This document shows positions 51,960 to 64,000 of a stretch of DNA of 64,000 bases, one piece after another. Below the pieces are notes generated by a model. The model had not been told where the DNA came from and ran no database searches. It was given only the letters and a program-made list of their open reading frames with translations. The stretch covers positions 310,001-374,000 of the forward strand of contig CM062385.1 of the NCBI GenBank assembly GCA_031310005.1, in the 5' to 3' direction. The translations under genes were made by a program, and so were the position numbers. How positions within the stretch are numbered: position 1 is the stretch's first letter; each line of letters opens with the position of its first letter. The DNA comes from Dactylellina haptotyla. Its lineage: Eukaryota > Ascomycota > Orbiliomycetes > Orbiliales > Orbiliaceae.

Positions 51960-53664
51960 TCATCTCTCCAAATGCGTCGTCGGATTCTCACGGCTGTAAT
52001 CTGTATGCACGAACGCCCGATCCACAAACGGAATGCTCTCAATCGTATACTGCAGTGCCTCCGCAACATCATGCGAATCCCGCAACGGCAAATCCTCATC
52101 GAACAATATCTCCGCCTCGACATTAATCGCATCCCCCGCGTAATACGCCTGCACGCCCGTGATCTTCCTTATACTCCTCGCGAACCGCATGCACACGTAT
52201 AATATAAGGTTTCGATCCTCAGCGCTCGCCGCAGACCCCGTCAGGTGCTCGATGTGCTCCAGCGACGTACCCGACCATTGGAACACAACGTACAAACTCA
52301 GCAGCAGGCCGCCGAGGGGGTCCAGCCACCATTGTTGAGTGGCGTATCCTACCAGCGGGAACAAGATCGAGAAGGTGTTGAAGTAGACGTCCGTTAGGGC
52401 GTCTTGGGCTAGCGCTTGCACGCTGGAGGATTTGATCAGCCGGCACCAGATGTAGCAACCACCTTTGATGCCGACGGTGAGCGCCATGATTACTATCGCG
52501 GAGTTGGAGAGGTGGATGATTGATTTGTCGTCGCTCAGGAGACGTTGGAGGGCTTCCACGGCGACTTGTATGAACGATACGATCATTATGACGGCGAATA
52601 CGAGGACACCGATCGGTTCGAGCCGTCTTCGGCCGACTGGGTAGCGGTGATTGTCGCGGCGGCTGATCAGGTAGGTAGTCAGACCTATTATTGCCGTAGA
52701 CAGGAAGTCCAGAGCGGACTGCACAATACGTTAGAGACCAATCGTTTAAACTTCAGCGAACCAAGGAAGATATCACTTACATCGACCAAACTAGCGAGAA
52801 CGGACAGCGAGCTCGTGAGCAATGTGACCACGATCTTACCAATAAGCAGGATCGTATTCGCCGCCAGGTTCACATAGATAGCCAGTTTCCTACCACCCGC
52901 AGATAGAACCGTTAGCCCAGTAATAACCTCTATTTTTCGTGAATTGATTCCAACAGAAGGCACTGCACATACACAATACCCCCCATCTTTTCCTCACTTT
53001 CCTCCCCCCAAGTATTCTCATCCAGCAACGGGGTCTCCTCGTCCGCCATCTTCCTCACATAACTCGGCCGCCTCCTCAACGGCGTCCGCGGGCCATTCGA
53101 CCCACTGCCACCGGTAGCGCCATACCCCTCCCCACCACTACCCCCACCTTCCCCGGCCCCTTCGCCGCTCTCTAAATCCTCACTCTCCGCGCCCTCCGGA
53201 ATAGTATGGCACTGCGCGTAACTACTTAACAACCGCGGCACGAGCGCGGAATCCAGTAACCGATCAACCCAGATGTACCGATCGATCTGCTGGTTCACCT
53301 TTTGGTAATACTCCCGCACGCTCTTCTTCTTGATCTTTTTCAGGTCCTCGTCAGAGGTCCGGTAGCGTTCCCACTGATAGCGGCGATTGTTCGTGCCGAC
53401 GAGACGCTGGGAGCGGAGGGAATGGGAGGCCATAGCCTGGGATGCACGGCGCAGGAGGCCGTCCGAGGGTGACGCATTGGTGTCGAGTGTGAGGGATGGA
53501 GAACGCAGGGAGATGAGGGAGGGTGAGCCGTTGAGGATGCCTGGGAAGAGCGGGGTGTGCGGTCGTGAGAGTGGGAAGTCCGGCAGCGGGGTGGTGATGC
53601 TGCGTCGTGGCTGGGGGAAGGCCTGCGACGTTGGGGACGTCGCCGGTGAGGATTCGCCTGTCAT
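51960..53664 (-). CDS. Cation diffusion facilitator, Mn/Fe-type
   Basis: Three exons: 53664-52980, 52929-52781 and 52718-51960. They join in frame to 530 residues from the ATG at 53664 (an upstream in-frame ATG lies at 53730). The long N-terminus is Ser/Pro/Gly-rich and cytosolic, with LRSQRLVGTNNRRYQWERYR before the membrane part. Six helices include KLAIYVNLAANTILLIGKIV and SVLASLVDSALDFLSTAIIG, whose DSALD is the DxxxD metal site of manganese-type CDFs. In helix V the site is QALAQDALTDVYFN, again DxxxD-like rather than the HxxxD of zinc transporters. A C-terminal cytoplasmic domain follows (GVQAYYAGDAINVEAEILFD). It exports or sequesters divalent metal; Mn specificity is inferred from the motifs. 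Confidence 0.9.
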
Positions 53665-54170
53665 TTTTTTTGGATATCCTTCGATGGCTCCAAATGCGGG
53701 GGCTGTTAGTATTCCAGCCTCGAGGAACAAGTGTATTCGAGTTATGATTCTATCCTATGTAAGTACCGGTATCTAGCATTGGTGTTCCTCAAAATCCAAA
53801 TCGAGCCCGTATGAAGCTATCCGTAGTCGCCCGTCACCGTCTCAAACACCAAAGAGCACCCAAGAGGATTGAAGTTGAAGTCGAGGAAATACCGCATGCT
53901 TCTTCTGAAGAAAAAACAGAGTTTATCGCAGAGAGAACGCGCAGCCCCCACAGCCTCTTGATTTTTAGACCGGAGTAGCGCGACGAGCCAAGTGGAGTCT
54001 GGGCATGACATCAGGCATTCTAACCGAGCGAATCGCTTTGACGAACCAAAAAACGTGAGATCGAGCAAGATCTCTCCGGGGACATACCGTAAAGATTGGC
54101 ACCATATTGTGTATCCGTGTATTATTTGATACCATGTATTGTTTAATAGTCATACCTCGTTTACGGTGGG
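53665..54170. other. Upstream region of the CDF gene; boundary to the A+T block
   Basis: No gene accepted. An 83-codon minus frame at 53817 lacks any motif. Composition changes abruptly at about 54,170. Confidence 0.5.
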
Positions 54171-55080
54171 ATTATTCTATATAATATTAAATAATAATAT
54201 ATAGGATCATAAATAGGTTTCAAAAAGGAAATTATATAACCCCTGATGTAGATTAATTAAAAAATATAATTATAAATTTAATAAAAATAATGTAATTATT
54301 TTTATTTTTTATTCTATTATTATAAATAGCTAGTATTATGGATTCTTTAGCTTAAATACAGTTTATATAAGTTTTCCTATCATTTAAGTGGTTATATACT
54401 TTAAAATAATATTTAAAAATAATTATTATACTTTTTCATACTATTTTTAAATTATGATTATATTATATAGATATATTAAATTATAATGAATTTTTATGAA
54501 AATAATAGTAAATTTATATTAAAAAATTTAAGTTGGTAGTAATATTTTTTTATAATAAAAAAAAAAAGAAAGGATAATTTATATATAAAATTTTATAAAT
54601 ATTTAAACTATTAAACTACAATATAATAATAATTAATTAAATTAAAAATAAAATTTAAATTCTTTTAACATTTAAAAATTTATAAAGTGGTATATTTAGC
54701 TGATGTTTATTTTTTTAATATCAAAAATAAATTATATATATAATTTATTAAATATTAATTTAATAATATTAAAATAAAATATATTTAATTTATTGTTATA
54801 ATAAAATAATTTTATAATAATATCCAAATATATTTTGTAATGATTTAAAAATATTTAAATTTTTATAAATAATTTATTAATTTTATTTAGTAAACGTATA
54901 TTACTATAAACAATTATAAATAAAATATAATTAATTTTTAAAAACTATTATAAAAGATATAAAATTTTTATAATTTTATTTATTATCATGTTGCTTAAAT
55001 GGGATAAAAATTAAAAAATATATTTTAATATAAAAAATAATTATTATAATATTGGTAAGTTTTTTTATTAATATTATAAA

Positions 55081-55122
55081 TTTTAATTAAATGTTATTTA
55101 AATTTTAATTAAATGTTATTTT
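55081..55122 (+). repeat. Short tandem duplication
   Basis: A 22-base unit, TTTTAATTAAATGTTATTTA plus two bases, is repeated twice head-to-tail within the A+T block. Confidence 0.6.
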
Positions 55123-56395
55123 AATTTAAATTTTTAATAATAAAATGTATGATATTATTGGCTTAAAGATTATATAATTATATTTAAAAGTTAATAACTT
55201 AAATAAATATTAAACTATAATATAATTATATATATTTATAGATAATATATCATATATTAAATTATTATTAATTTTTAAGGTAAAAGGTGATAGGCTATTA
55301 TATAAAAAATATTAATTGTATAATAATAAAATAATTATTAATTTTTAAGAGAAGGGATAAGTAAATAAAATTATTATTAAAAACTAACTTTTTATTATTT
55401 AAAAGTTTTTAATAGTTGATTTAAAAAATGGATTTCAAAAAAATAAAAAAGTACACTTGTTTGTATATAACATTTATTGTGTATAAAAGATAAACCCAAT
55501 TTTAAAATTACTACATAATAATTTTTAAATAATATTTTATATTATATTAATTAATTACACTTTATTAATATAGTTTTTTAATATTTTAATTAATAAATAA
55601 TTTAAATAGTATGTTGAAGTTGCTATAAATAAATATTATAATAAAAATGTGTAAGATTAGTTTGATAACAAATATATAGTAAAATAAAAAAGAATTTTAA
55701 TAATTATTTAAGTAGGAAATGCATGGGATAAGATATGTAATGATTTGAATTGTATTATATGGTTATTTTAGAAATGTAGTATTTTGGTTGTTATTAATGG
55801 TAGCGAAAATAATAAAATTAATATTGAAAATTTAACGGATTATATAGTACCTTTTATAATAGTTAGGAATATTATTTTAAATTTAGACATCTAAAAGGAT
55901 AATTTAAAATAATTTTTTTTATTATTTAGCTCTTTAGTTGATAAATATAGTACCTATCATTATAATTATAATAATTTCAATAATGATGAGGGGGATAAAA
56001 GCAATATAAATATTAATAATGATAGAGATGATATTGAATATGTTTTAAAAACTAAAATATAAGATTCTAATATTAATATTATTAATTAAAATAGAAAATA
56101 GTTATAACTAAAACAAAAATGTTATTAATATTAATTTTAGAAAAATTGTTATACTAATTTAATATGGTAGTAGAAAATTTAAATAATTTTATTAATTTTA
56201 TTATTATATTTTTATTATTATTATTAATATTTAATAAATTACTTTTTATACATATATCTTTCTATTTTTTTTGTTATTTCCCTTTTATAATATTATATAT
56301 TATCCTATTAGAATCCCTAGATTAATAAAATTCTAAAATATTAATAATAACTATATTTATAATTATAAAATTTTAGAATATATTATTTTGATAGT

Positions 56396-57250
56396 GTTAC
56401 ACTTCATACGCTACTCAACGTAGCGATACAAATATGCAATACTAAAATATGTAAAATTCTTTTTTTACCTAGAATATCTAGGTTTCTTAATAAAAAATAT
56501 ATATAAAATTATGAGGTATTAAAAATAGCTTATTTAAAATATATAATAATAATAAAATAAAGATAATTAAATATATTAAATTATATTTAAATTAATTAAT
56601 AAAAATAAAAATATTTTATTAATCCTAATAATAGTTTTATATATATAAATATTATAGAATATTTTTAAAAATTTATTTTTCTCATATACTCATATAAATA
56701 AAATGTGCAAATAAATGAGCTTTTAAAAATTTTCATATTGTTTATTTAAATTAAAAAATAAATAAGTAAATATTTATATTATATTATAATATAATATACT
56801 AAATAAATATGTAGGCTTTACAAACAAATATACTAAAAATAATATATATTTATAAATATAAAATACAACAATAAAAATCAAAACAATACAACACAAAATA
56901 AAATATAAGTATTTATATTGTTAAAATTTATAGTCTATAATATTATCTTTTTTTTTTAGAATAAGTTTCTATATAAGTAACTTTTTTATAAAGTTTAAAA
57001 TTTTATATAAATAATAATAATTAAATATAAAATAATAATATATTATTGTTATTCTTATATAGGAATTCGATTTTATATATTATTAGTTTTTATATTAGAA
57101 TTAAATCTATATAGAATAATAGTCTATATCATAATATAAAATTTATTTTAAAATAAGTGCTTATATAATTATATATGCATAAAAGTATAATAATTAAATT
57201 AAGATAATAAAATAAAACTTAAACCATAAAATATTCTTACAAATACAAAT
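56396..57250 (+). repeat. Long direct repeat, unit 1 (855 bases)
   Basis: Starts with GTTACACTTCATACGCTACT and is followed head-to-tail by unit 2. The outer parts align well; the central 150 bases differ. It may be a long terminal repeat, since the preceding T gives a TGTTAC start, but the target site and the CA end are not certain. Confidence 0.7.
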
Positions 57251-58083
57251 GTTACACTTCGTACATTACTCAATGTAACGGTATGAATATGCAATATGAA
57301 AATATACAAAACTCTCTTTTTATTTAAAATATCTGGATTTTTTAATAAAAAATATATATAAAATTATAAAATATCAAAAATAATTTATATAAAATATATA
57401 ATAATAATAGAGTAAAAATAATTAAATATATTAAATTATATTTAAATTAACCAATAAAGATAGGAACACTTTATTAGTCCTAAGGATAGTCTTATATACA
57501 TAAATAATCTAATATATTTATAATAAATTATAAATTGTAATAGATTATAGATTGCAGTAAATCATAGTTCACAATTTATAATCCATAGTAAGCAATAATC
57601 TATAAAATATATTATACCACAATCCAAAATATTAAATAAGTAAATAAGCTTTACAATTAAATATATTAAAAATAATATATATTTATAAATATAAAATATA
57701 GTAATAAAAATTAAAATAGTGTAGTATAAAATAAGATATAAGTATTTATATTATTAAAATTTATAATTTATAATATTATTTTTTTTTTTTAAAATAAATT
57801 TTTATATAAATGATTTTTTTATAAAATCTAAAATTCTATATAAATAATAATAATTAAATATAGGATAATAATATACTATCATTATTCTTATATAGGAATT
57901 TAATTTTATATATTATTAATTTTTATATTAAAATTGGATTTATATAGAATAATAATTTATATTATAGTATAAAATTTGTTTTAAAATAAATATTTATATA
58001 ATTATATTTATATAAAAATATAATAATTAAATTAAAATAATAAAATAAAATTTAAACTATAAAATATTTTTATAAATATAAAT
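57251..58083 (+). repeat. Long direct repeat, unit 2 (833 bases)
   Basis: Starts with GTTACACTTCGTACATTACT. Over the first 70 bases it differs from unit 1 almost only by C/T and G/A changes, the RIP pattern. It ends near the matching AAATATAAAT at 58083. Confidence 0.7.
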
Positions 58084-58152
58084 AATTAATATATTTTTAA
58101 ACAATAATATTAGCGGATTATTATATAAAATTATTAATTAAACAATATTAAA

Positions 58153-58188
58153 ATTAGGCTTACTATATTAATTAGGCTTACTATATTA
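58153..58188 (+). repeat. 18-base tandem duplication
   Basis: ATTAGGCTTACTATATTA is repeated twice without a gap, just beyond the long repeats. Confidence 0.7.
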
Positions 58189-61100
58189 AAATACAAAAGA
58201 AAAATTTTAAATAACTTATAAATTTTATAAAAATATAATTTTTTTATATTATAAAATTTTTAATAAAAGTATTCCAACTATATTTATCATAATTATAATT
58301 ATATTTAAAAATAATTAATAAATTTTTATAATTTTTATATTACTAATAAAGTTAATTATTTTATAATAAATTATATTTTTAGTAGCTAGATTAAAAATGG
58401 ATAGAATTATATAAAATAAAAATGTTTAAATTTTATTATTTATTAAAATAGCTTAAACTTAAGTAAAGGTAATATATTTATAAAAAAATAAATTCAATAA
58501 ATAAAAATAAAGTTAATTTTTAAAAAAATCTATTATTGAAAAATAAAAAATTTTAAATAATTTTAAAAATTAAATCCAAAATTATTGTTAAATAACATTG
58601 ATTTTCAATAATTTTTAAATAATAATATTGTTTTTCTTAAATAGAAAATCGAATAGATATAATATATAAATTAAGTTTTTAAATATAATTAATTAAAAAT
58701 TTTTTTGTTTAATTATATTTAAATATATTAAATATTATATAATTTTTGGGTTTTTTTAAATTATTTGTTTAAAAATTTTAATATTTTTTTTTAGAGGTAA
58801 TTTTAAATTAATTTTGGGGAGATATTGCTTTTTAATTCTTATAAATTATTTTATAGTTTATAAAGTGATAATTATTTGATTAAATATTTATTATTATTAT
58901 TAAATTTTTAAAAATTTTTTAATTTTATATTTTATATAATCTTTATATTCTATTTTTTTATTTTTTTAGTTTTTTTTTAAGCTTGAAAAAACTAATTTTA
59001 AAAATAAAATATAAAAAAATTAATAAATTTGGGTAAATCTTAGAATTTCGAATTCAAAAATATTATTATTAAATTTTTTGATAATAATAAAGAGTCTATA
59101 TTTTTAATAATCCAATTTTTACTTTATTATCCTTTTTTATATTTAATAAATAAGTATACTTTATCTTCTTTCTTTAAAAAATATTTTTATATTATTAATT
59201 ATAATAGTATAATATACATTCTATCATAAACTAAAAATCTTTTTATAAATTATTATAAAAATTCTTCATATTTTTAATATGTTTTTCTGCTTTTAAATTA
59301 TTTTCTTAAATATTATAAAAAATAATATCATAATAGGATTCTATTTTTAAGTACTTTATAAAATATATACTTAATAGATAAGTATTTAAATATATTATAA
59401 ATAAATTTAAAATATAGTAATAATTTAATTTAATTATTTTATATTATATTAAAAAGTTTTTAACCATATTTTAATAATTTAAATAATTTGTTTTATAGCT
59501 TTATTTATTTAGGTATATTCTTTATTAATAATATTAATTTTAATATTAATTTAATTTCTAATTAAATTTCAAAATTTACTAATAAATAATATATCTCTAT
59601 TATAAATATATTTAAATTATAATTTATATTAATTAAAAATTTGTTTATTATAAATTTATTTAAATTTAATTATAAATTATTTAAAATTTTATAATTTTAA
59701 AATTATTACTTTATTAAATTTATAAGTAATAATTAAAACTTTATTATAAATAATATTTATAAGAAAATTTTTAAAAGGCATTCCTTATATAAAATTGTAT
59801 AAGATTATTTGGAATAATCTTAAAAATATATTATAAAATTATAATTTTTATAAAATAAATATTAATTAAGTTTATTTTAATAGTATATATTATAAATTTT
59901 AATATATTATTTAATATATTATCATATTTAAGGCTAAAAATAAGATTTAATTAAAAATTTTTAAATATATTTAATCCTAAATATTCATAAACCAATATAT
60001 TATAATATTATTTAATAAATTATTATTAAAATTTCTTAATAAAAATAAAAAAGTTTTTAAAAAGATAAATCCTTCTTCTCCTTCTTCTATTATAAAATAA
60101 TTTAAAATATTAAAATTTTTAATAATATTTTTATAATAAAATACTTATTATAACTTTGTTTAAAATTTTTATAAATTAATTTTTAAAATATAAAAAGTAA
60201 AATTAAAAACTTTATTAACTAAAATAATTATATATTACTTTTTTTAAAATAGCTTTTTGTTTAATTAAATTTCAACTATTAAATCAGATTATTAATTAAT
60301 AATATTAGTTTTAAAATTTTTTTTTATAATATATAATTCTTATATTATATTGATTAATAAGTTCCTATTAGTAAACTTATCATCTACTAAAATTTTAAAA
60401 AATAAAAAGTAAATAAGGTTTTTATAATCCAAATATATTATAAAAATTTTTTATTTAAAAATATATTTTCTATATTTTATAAATTTAAATAATAACTATT
60501 ATTTCTTTATTATAAATAAAGTATTATAATTTAATTACATTAAACTTGTAAAAAGATAAATAATAAAATACCATTCTTAAATTAATTATAATTGATATAA
60601 GTAAGTTTTAGTATAGTATTAAAAATATTTATTTTAATTTTAATAGATAGGTCAAAATTATATAATTTAAAAATAAAAGTTAAAAAGTTTTTTAAATATA
60701 TTAAAAATGTGTATTTAATTAGAAATTATATTAAAATGTATGTTTATTTTTGTTAATTTAAAAGAATAATAAACATATAATTATATTATTTAATAAATTA
60801 TTAATAATAATTGTAAAGTTTTAAAAAGGTTTAGATATTTTTGATATTTTAAAGTTGTAATTATTTTTAAATGACATTAATTTTTTTAAGATTTATTTTG
60901 ATTTTTTATTGTGACTATAGTTTTAAGGAATTTATATTTTGTAATTTCAAATTTTATTTTTAATTTAATTTTAAAATTGTATTTGTCTAATATTTTAAAA
61001 ATAATAATAATATGTTATTAGTATTTTTAGGGTTTTACTATAAACTAATATGTTGTTAAAGTAGATAATATATATTTTATTAATATAATTTAGTATATAA

Positions 61101-64000
61101 TTTATAAAGATTTGAAAAATATTAGAGTATTAATTAATTTTATAAATATAATTAAATATTTAAATAAGCTATAATGGTATTTAAATACTATTTTTAAATA
61201 TTTTTAGGATAATTTGTAGATTATAATAAGTAATAATAATATTGAGTTTAATAAAATAAATAATTTTAATTAATTGATCTAATAATTTGTTGATTTAAAA
61301 TAAACTATTATAATCTTTAATTATAATAATATTAAGACTTTAGTAATTAATATATATTCACAATTTTCTATTTTTTTAAAAATGAAAAAAATTAGGTGTT
61401 TTATTGGAAATTTTAAAAACAAATATATCTTTTTATAAATTTTTTTAATATATTTTTAAATACTTTAAACTTTTTTAATATAAGTGTAAATAGGTAAAAA
61501 CTTAAAAATATTTTTTTGTAATAATATTTTATAAATAAATTTATTAAATAGGGGTAATATGTTTTATTTTTAATCTTTTTAAAGGTTTGAATTTATTTAA
61601 AAATTTATTTTAAAATTTTAAAAGGTAAAATATTTTTAATAATTTTTTAATAATTTTAATAATATTTTGGCTTTTAATTATATTTATTTAAAAATATTAA
61701 ATTTATTATAAAAATAATAATAAATTTTTTATTAGAAAAATGTTTTATAAATTATAAATAAACTTTTTTAATTGTTTATAAATGATTTATTAAATTTATT
61801 GTGGATTTATTAGTAATTATAATAAATAAATTTAATTATTTTATTTTTAAAATTTATAATTAGATCATAGTCTTTTAATTAATTATAATTTAAAATAAAA
61901 TTATTATTAATAAAGTTAAAAATATTAATAGTTTATTTTTAAATATTTATTTAATAATAAGAATAATATTAGTTTTATATTTAATTATTCCTAAAGGGCT
62001 TCCAAAAGTAATATTATACATAATATTTTTAAATTATATAAAAATTATATTTTTAATATATTTTTTAAAATATATATAATTTTTATTTTGTTATTTATAA
62101 AAGCTTGTATAAAATTTTTATTAATAATGTAAAATATTTAAAAATATTATTTTTAATTTAATTAAAAATTTTATTAAATTTTTTTAATAAAACTAAAGTT
62201 AAATAATTTAATATATATTATTATCCAGTTTTTAATTTAAAATATTATATTATTTAATATTATTAAATTTTATATTATTAGTAATATTTTTGTTTTTTTA
62301 TTTTAAAGATTAGCAGTATTCCTATTAAAATTAAAATATTTTATTAATAATTTTAAATATAAAATTTTAAATTTTTTATAATAAAATCATTATTTATAAT
62401 TTAAATAATTTTTATAAATATATAGTTTTAAAAATTTTTTCTAATATATTATAAAAATAATATTAATTTATTTTTATATATAATTAATATAAGTATAAAA
62501 ATTTTTATTATAAAAATAATAATTAGAAAATTTTAATTTATAAAATTAATATTTTCTTTTTTTTTTTTCTATTTCTATAATATTAATTTTTAATATTATT
62601 TTAATAATATTATAATTCTCTATATAAAATTAATATATTTTATAATTTTGTACTAATTTAGTTCTATAATAATAGAATATTATAAAATATATAATTTATT
62701 GATAAAATTCATAGGAACTTCTTTGTTGTTTTTTTGCATATTTATAATCAAAAGCGATTATTTGGTTTGTATAATTTTAATATATAAATTTAATTAAATT
62801 TATATCAAAATATTTGTATAATCAACATTAATATATTCCACATAATTCTATATATTGATTAATAAATTGAGGTTAACTTTTATTATTATTAATATAAAAT
62901 ATTAAATAATTATATCTTATAAGTCTAATGCTAAGTAAAACAAATTATCTAAAATATTAATTTTTTTAATATTTAAATATAATATTTTTCATAATTTTTG
63001 TTAGTTTTATTATTTAATTTTTAAAAATTTATTTAATTAAAGATTTAATTTTTAATAATTAAATAATATTATTAATTATTAAAAATTAATAAATTTTTTT
63101 AAATTAATTTTTATATAATAAATTGATAAAAAATATTAAGTAATTTTATAATTTTTATAAATAAATTTTAAATTTATATTAATATATAATTTTAAAATTT
63201 ATTGTAAATAGATTTTTAAATTTTATATTTTTTTATAAATTATTTAAAGATTTTAAATAAATTATAAATATATAACTCCTTTTAAAAAAATTTTCTTATT
63301 TAAAATAATATTTTTATAATAAGTTTAATATTATTTTTTATTAAATATTTTTAATTTTTAATTTTTAAAAGTATATATTTTAAATAAAACAATAAATAAA
63401 ATAAAAATTTAAATTTTTTTAATGTAATTAGGATTTGAGAGATAATTAAATTAATATTAAAAATATTTTTTATTAATTTAATAAAATATATTAAATTAAT
63501 ATTTTTTTAAGATTTTTTTAAATTATTAATAATTATTTTTATATTTTTTATATATTTATCATAATTTTTAATTTTTATAATTATATTATTTTATAATATC
63601 TTTTAATTAGCTATTTTAATATTTTTAAATATTAATTAACTAAATAATTTAAATAATTTTATTTAATATATTTTTTTCTTATTATACTAATAATATATTA
63701 ATTTATTAAATTTTAAAAATAATTTTTAATTAATATATATTTAGATTTTAAATTTTTTTAATTCTATAAAAAATAGTTTAAAATATTTTAAAATCTAATT
63801 ATTTTTTCATTACTATTAATTATTTAATAATTTTAATAATTATTTTAAAAAATATATAAGATTATTTTAATTTTAAAATGATCAATTTTAATTTATCACA
63901 AAATAATTTTTTAGAATTTTAATATAGTCAATTTTTAATTATTATTATAATTCCAAAATTAATTATTTTATTAATTCAAGCAATTTTTTTAAAAATTAAA

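Larger units (their letters stand above)
54171..64000. repeat. A+T isochore, probably RIP-degraded repeats
   Basis: Nearly 10 kb of almost pure A+T, with TTAA/ATTA/TATA dominating, very few C or G and hardly any CpG. No open frame of coding quality lies in it. Such blocks in ascomycetes are transposon graveyards mutated by repeat-induced point mutation (C to T at CpA). Internal repeats are listed separately. I could not recognise reverse-transcriptase, integrase or transposase remnants by eye. The block runs past the right edge of the window. Confidence 0.8.

Noticed and set aside
54171-64000. A+T block as a mitochondrial insert or CRISPR-like array
   Set aside because: No mitochondrial gene, tRNA or regular spacer structure; transition-type divergence between the repeats fits RIP better.

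Overview
This window reads as nuclear DNA of a filamentous ascomycete (Pezizomycotina). Most multi-exon genes have short introns (about 50-200 bases) with GT..AG ends. The 5S rRNA genes are dispersed, there is a LysM/tyrosinase/HeLo/F-box gene complement, and the right end is an almost pure A+T block with the look of repeat-induced point mutation (RIP). A leotiomycete is my best guess, but the sequence does not prove the class. Exon joins below were made by eye from splice sites, reading frame and family motifs; there is no transcript evidence.

Region 1 (1-19,000) is gene-poor and accessory in character. It holds a HET-S-like HeLo protein with two C-terminal amyloid-type pseudo-repeats and a divergent sterol gene pair: a Delta7-reductase-like (DHCR7-type) enzyme and a C5-desaturase (ERG3-type). 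It also has a secreted GH5 endoglycoceramidase-like enzyme with a ricin-B lectin tail and a secreted PAF-acetylhydrolase-like esterase. Three near-identical 5S rRNA copies, one extra 5S 5'-end fragment and an old duplicated flank are scattered among them. The sterol pair sits between two directly repeated 5S-bearing segments. About 4.8 kb without genes follows.

Region 2 (19,000-29,700) carries a LysM-tyrosinase fusion, a seven-helix GPCR of the cAMP-receptor-like/Git3 type, an F-box protein, a small secreted protein and a divergent 5S gene.

Region 3 (29,700-36,000) is housekeeping: GART transformylase (ADE8-type) divergent from ribosomal protein eL36, then eL38, a NAT9-like acetyltransferase and an unrecognised 451-residue protein.

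Region 4 (36,000-43,700) encodes cell-surface or secreted low-complexity proteins: a TVTVT-rich protein ending in a Cys-rich apple/PAN-like domain, a protein with collagen-like triplets and a Met-Glu-His array, and a 50-residue putative secreted peptide.

Region 5 (44,000-53,700) is housekeeping: ornithine decarboxylase with a 1.2-kb AUG-free upstream region, a family-16 methyltransferase divergent from THOC5, a dienelactone-hydrolase-like enzyme, the DPH4 J-protein and a Mn-type cation diffusion facilitator.

Region 6 (54,170-64,000) is an A+T isochore with no intact gene. It contains a tandem pair of about 0.85-kb repeats that differ mostly by transitions.

The observations most worth following are the HeLo/amyloid protein, the LysM-tyrosinase fusion, the sterol pair, the collagen-like/MEH-repeat protein and the AUG-free leader upstream of ornithine decarboxylase.
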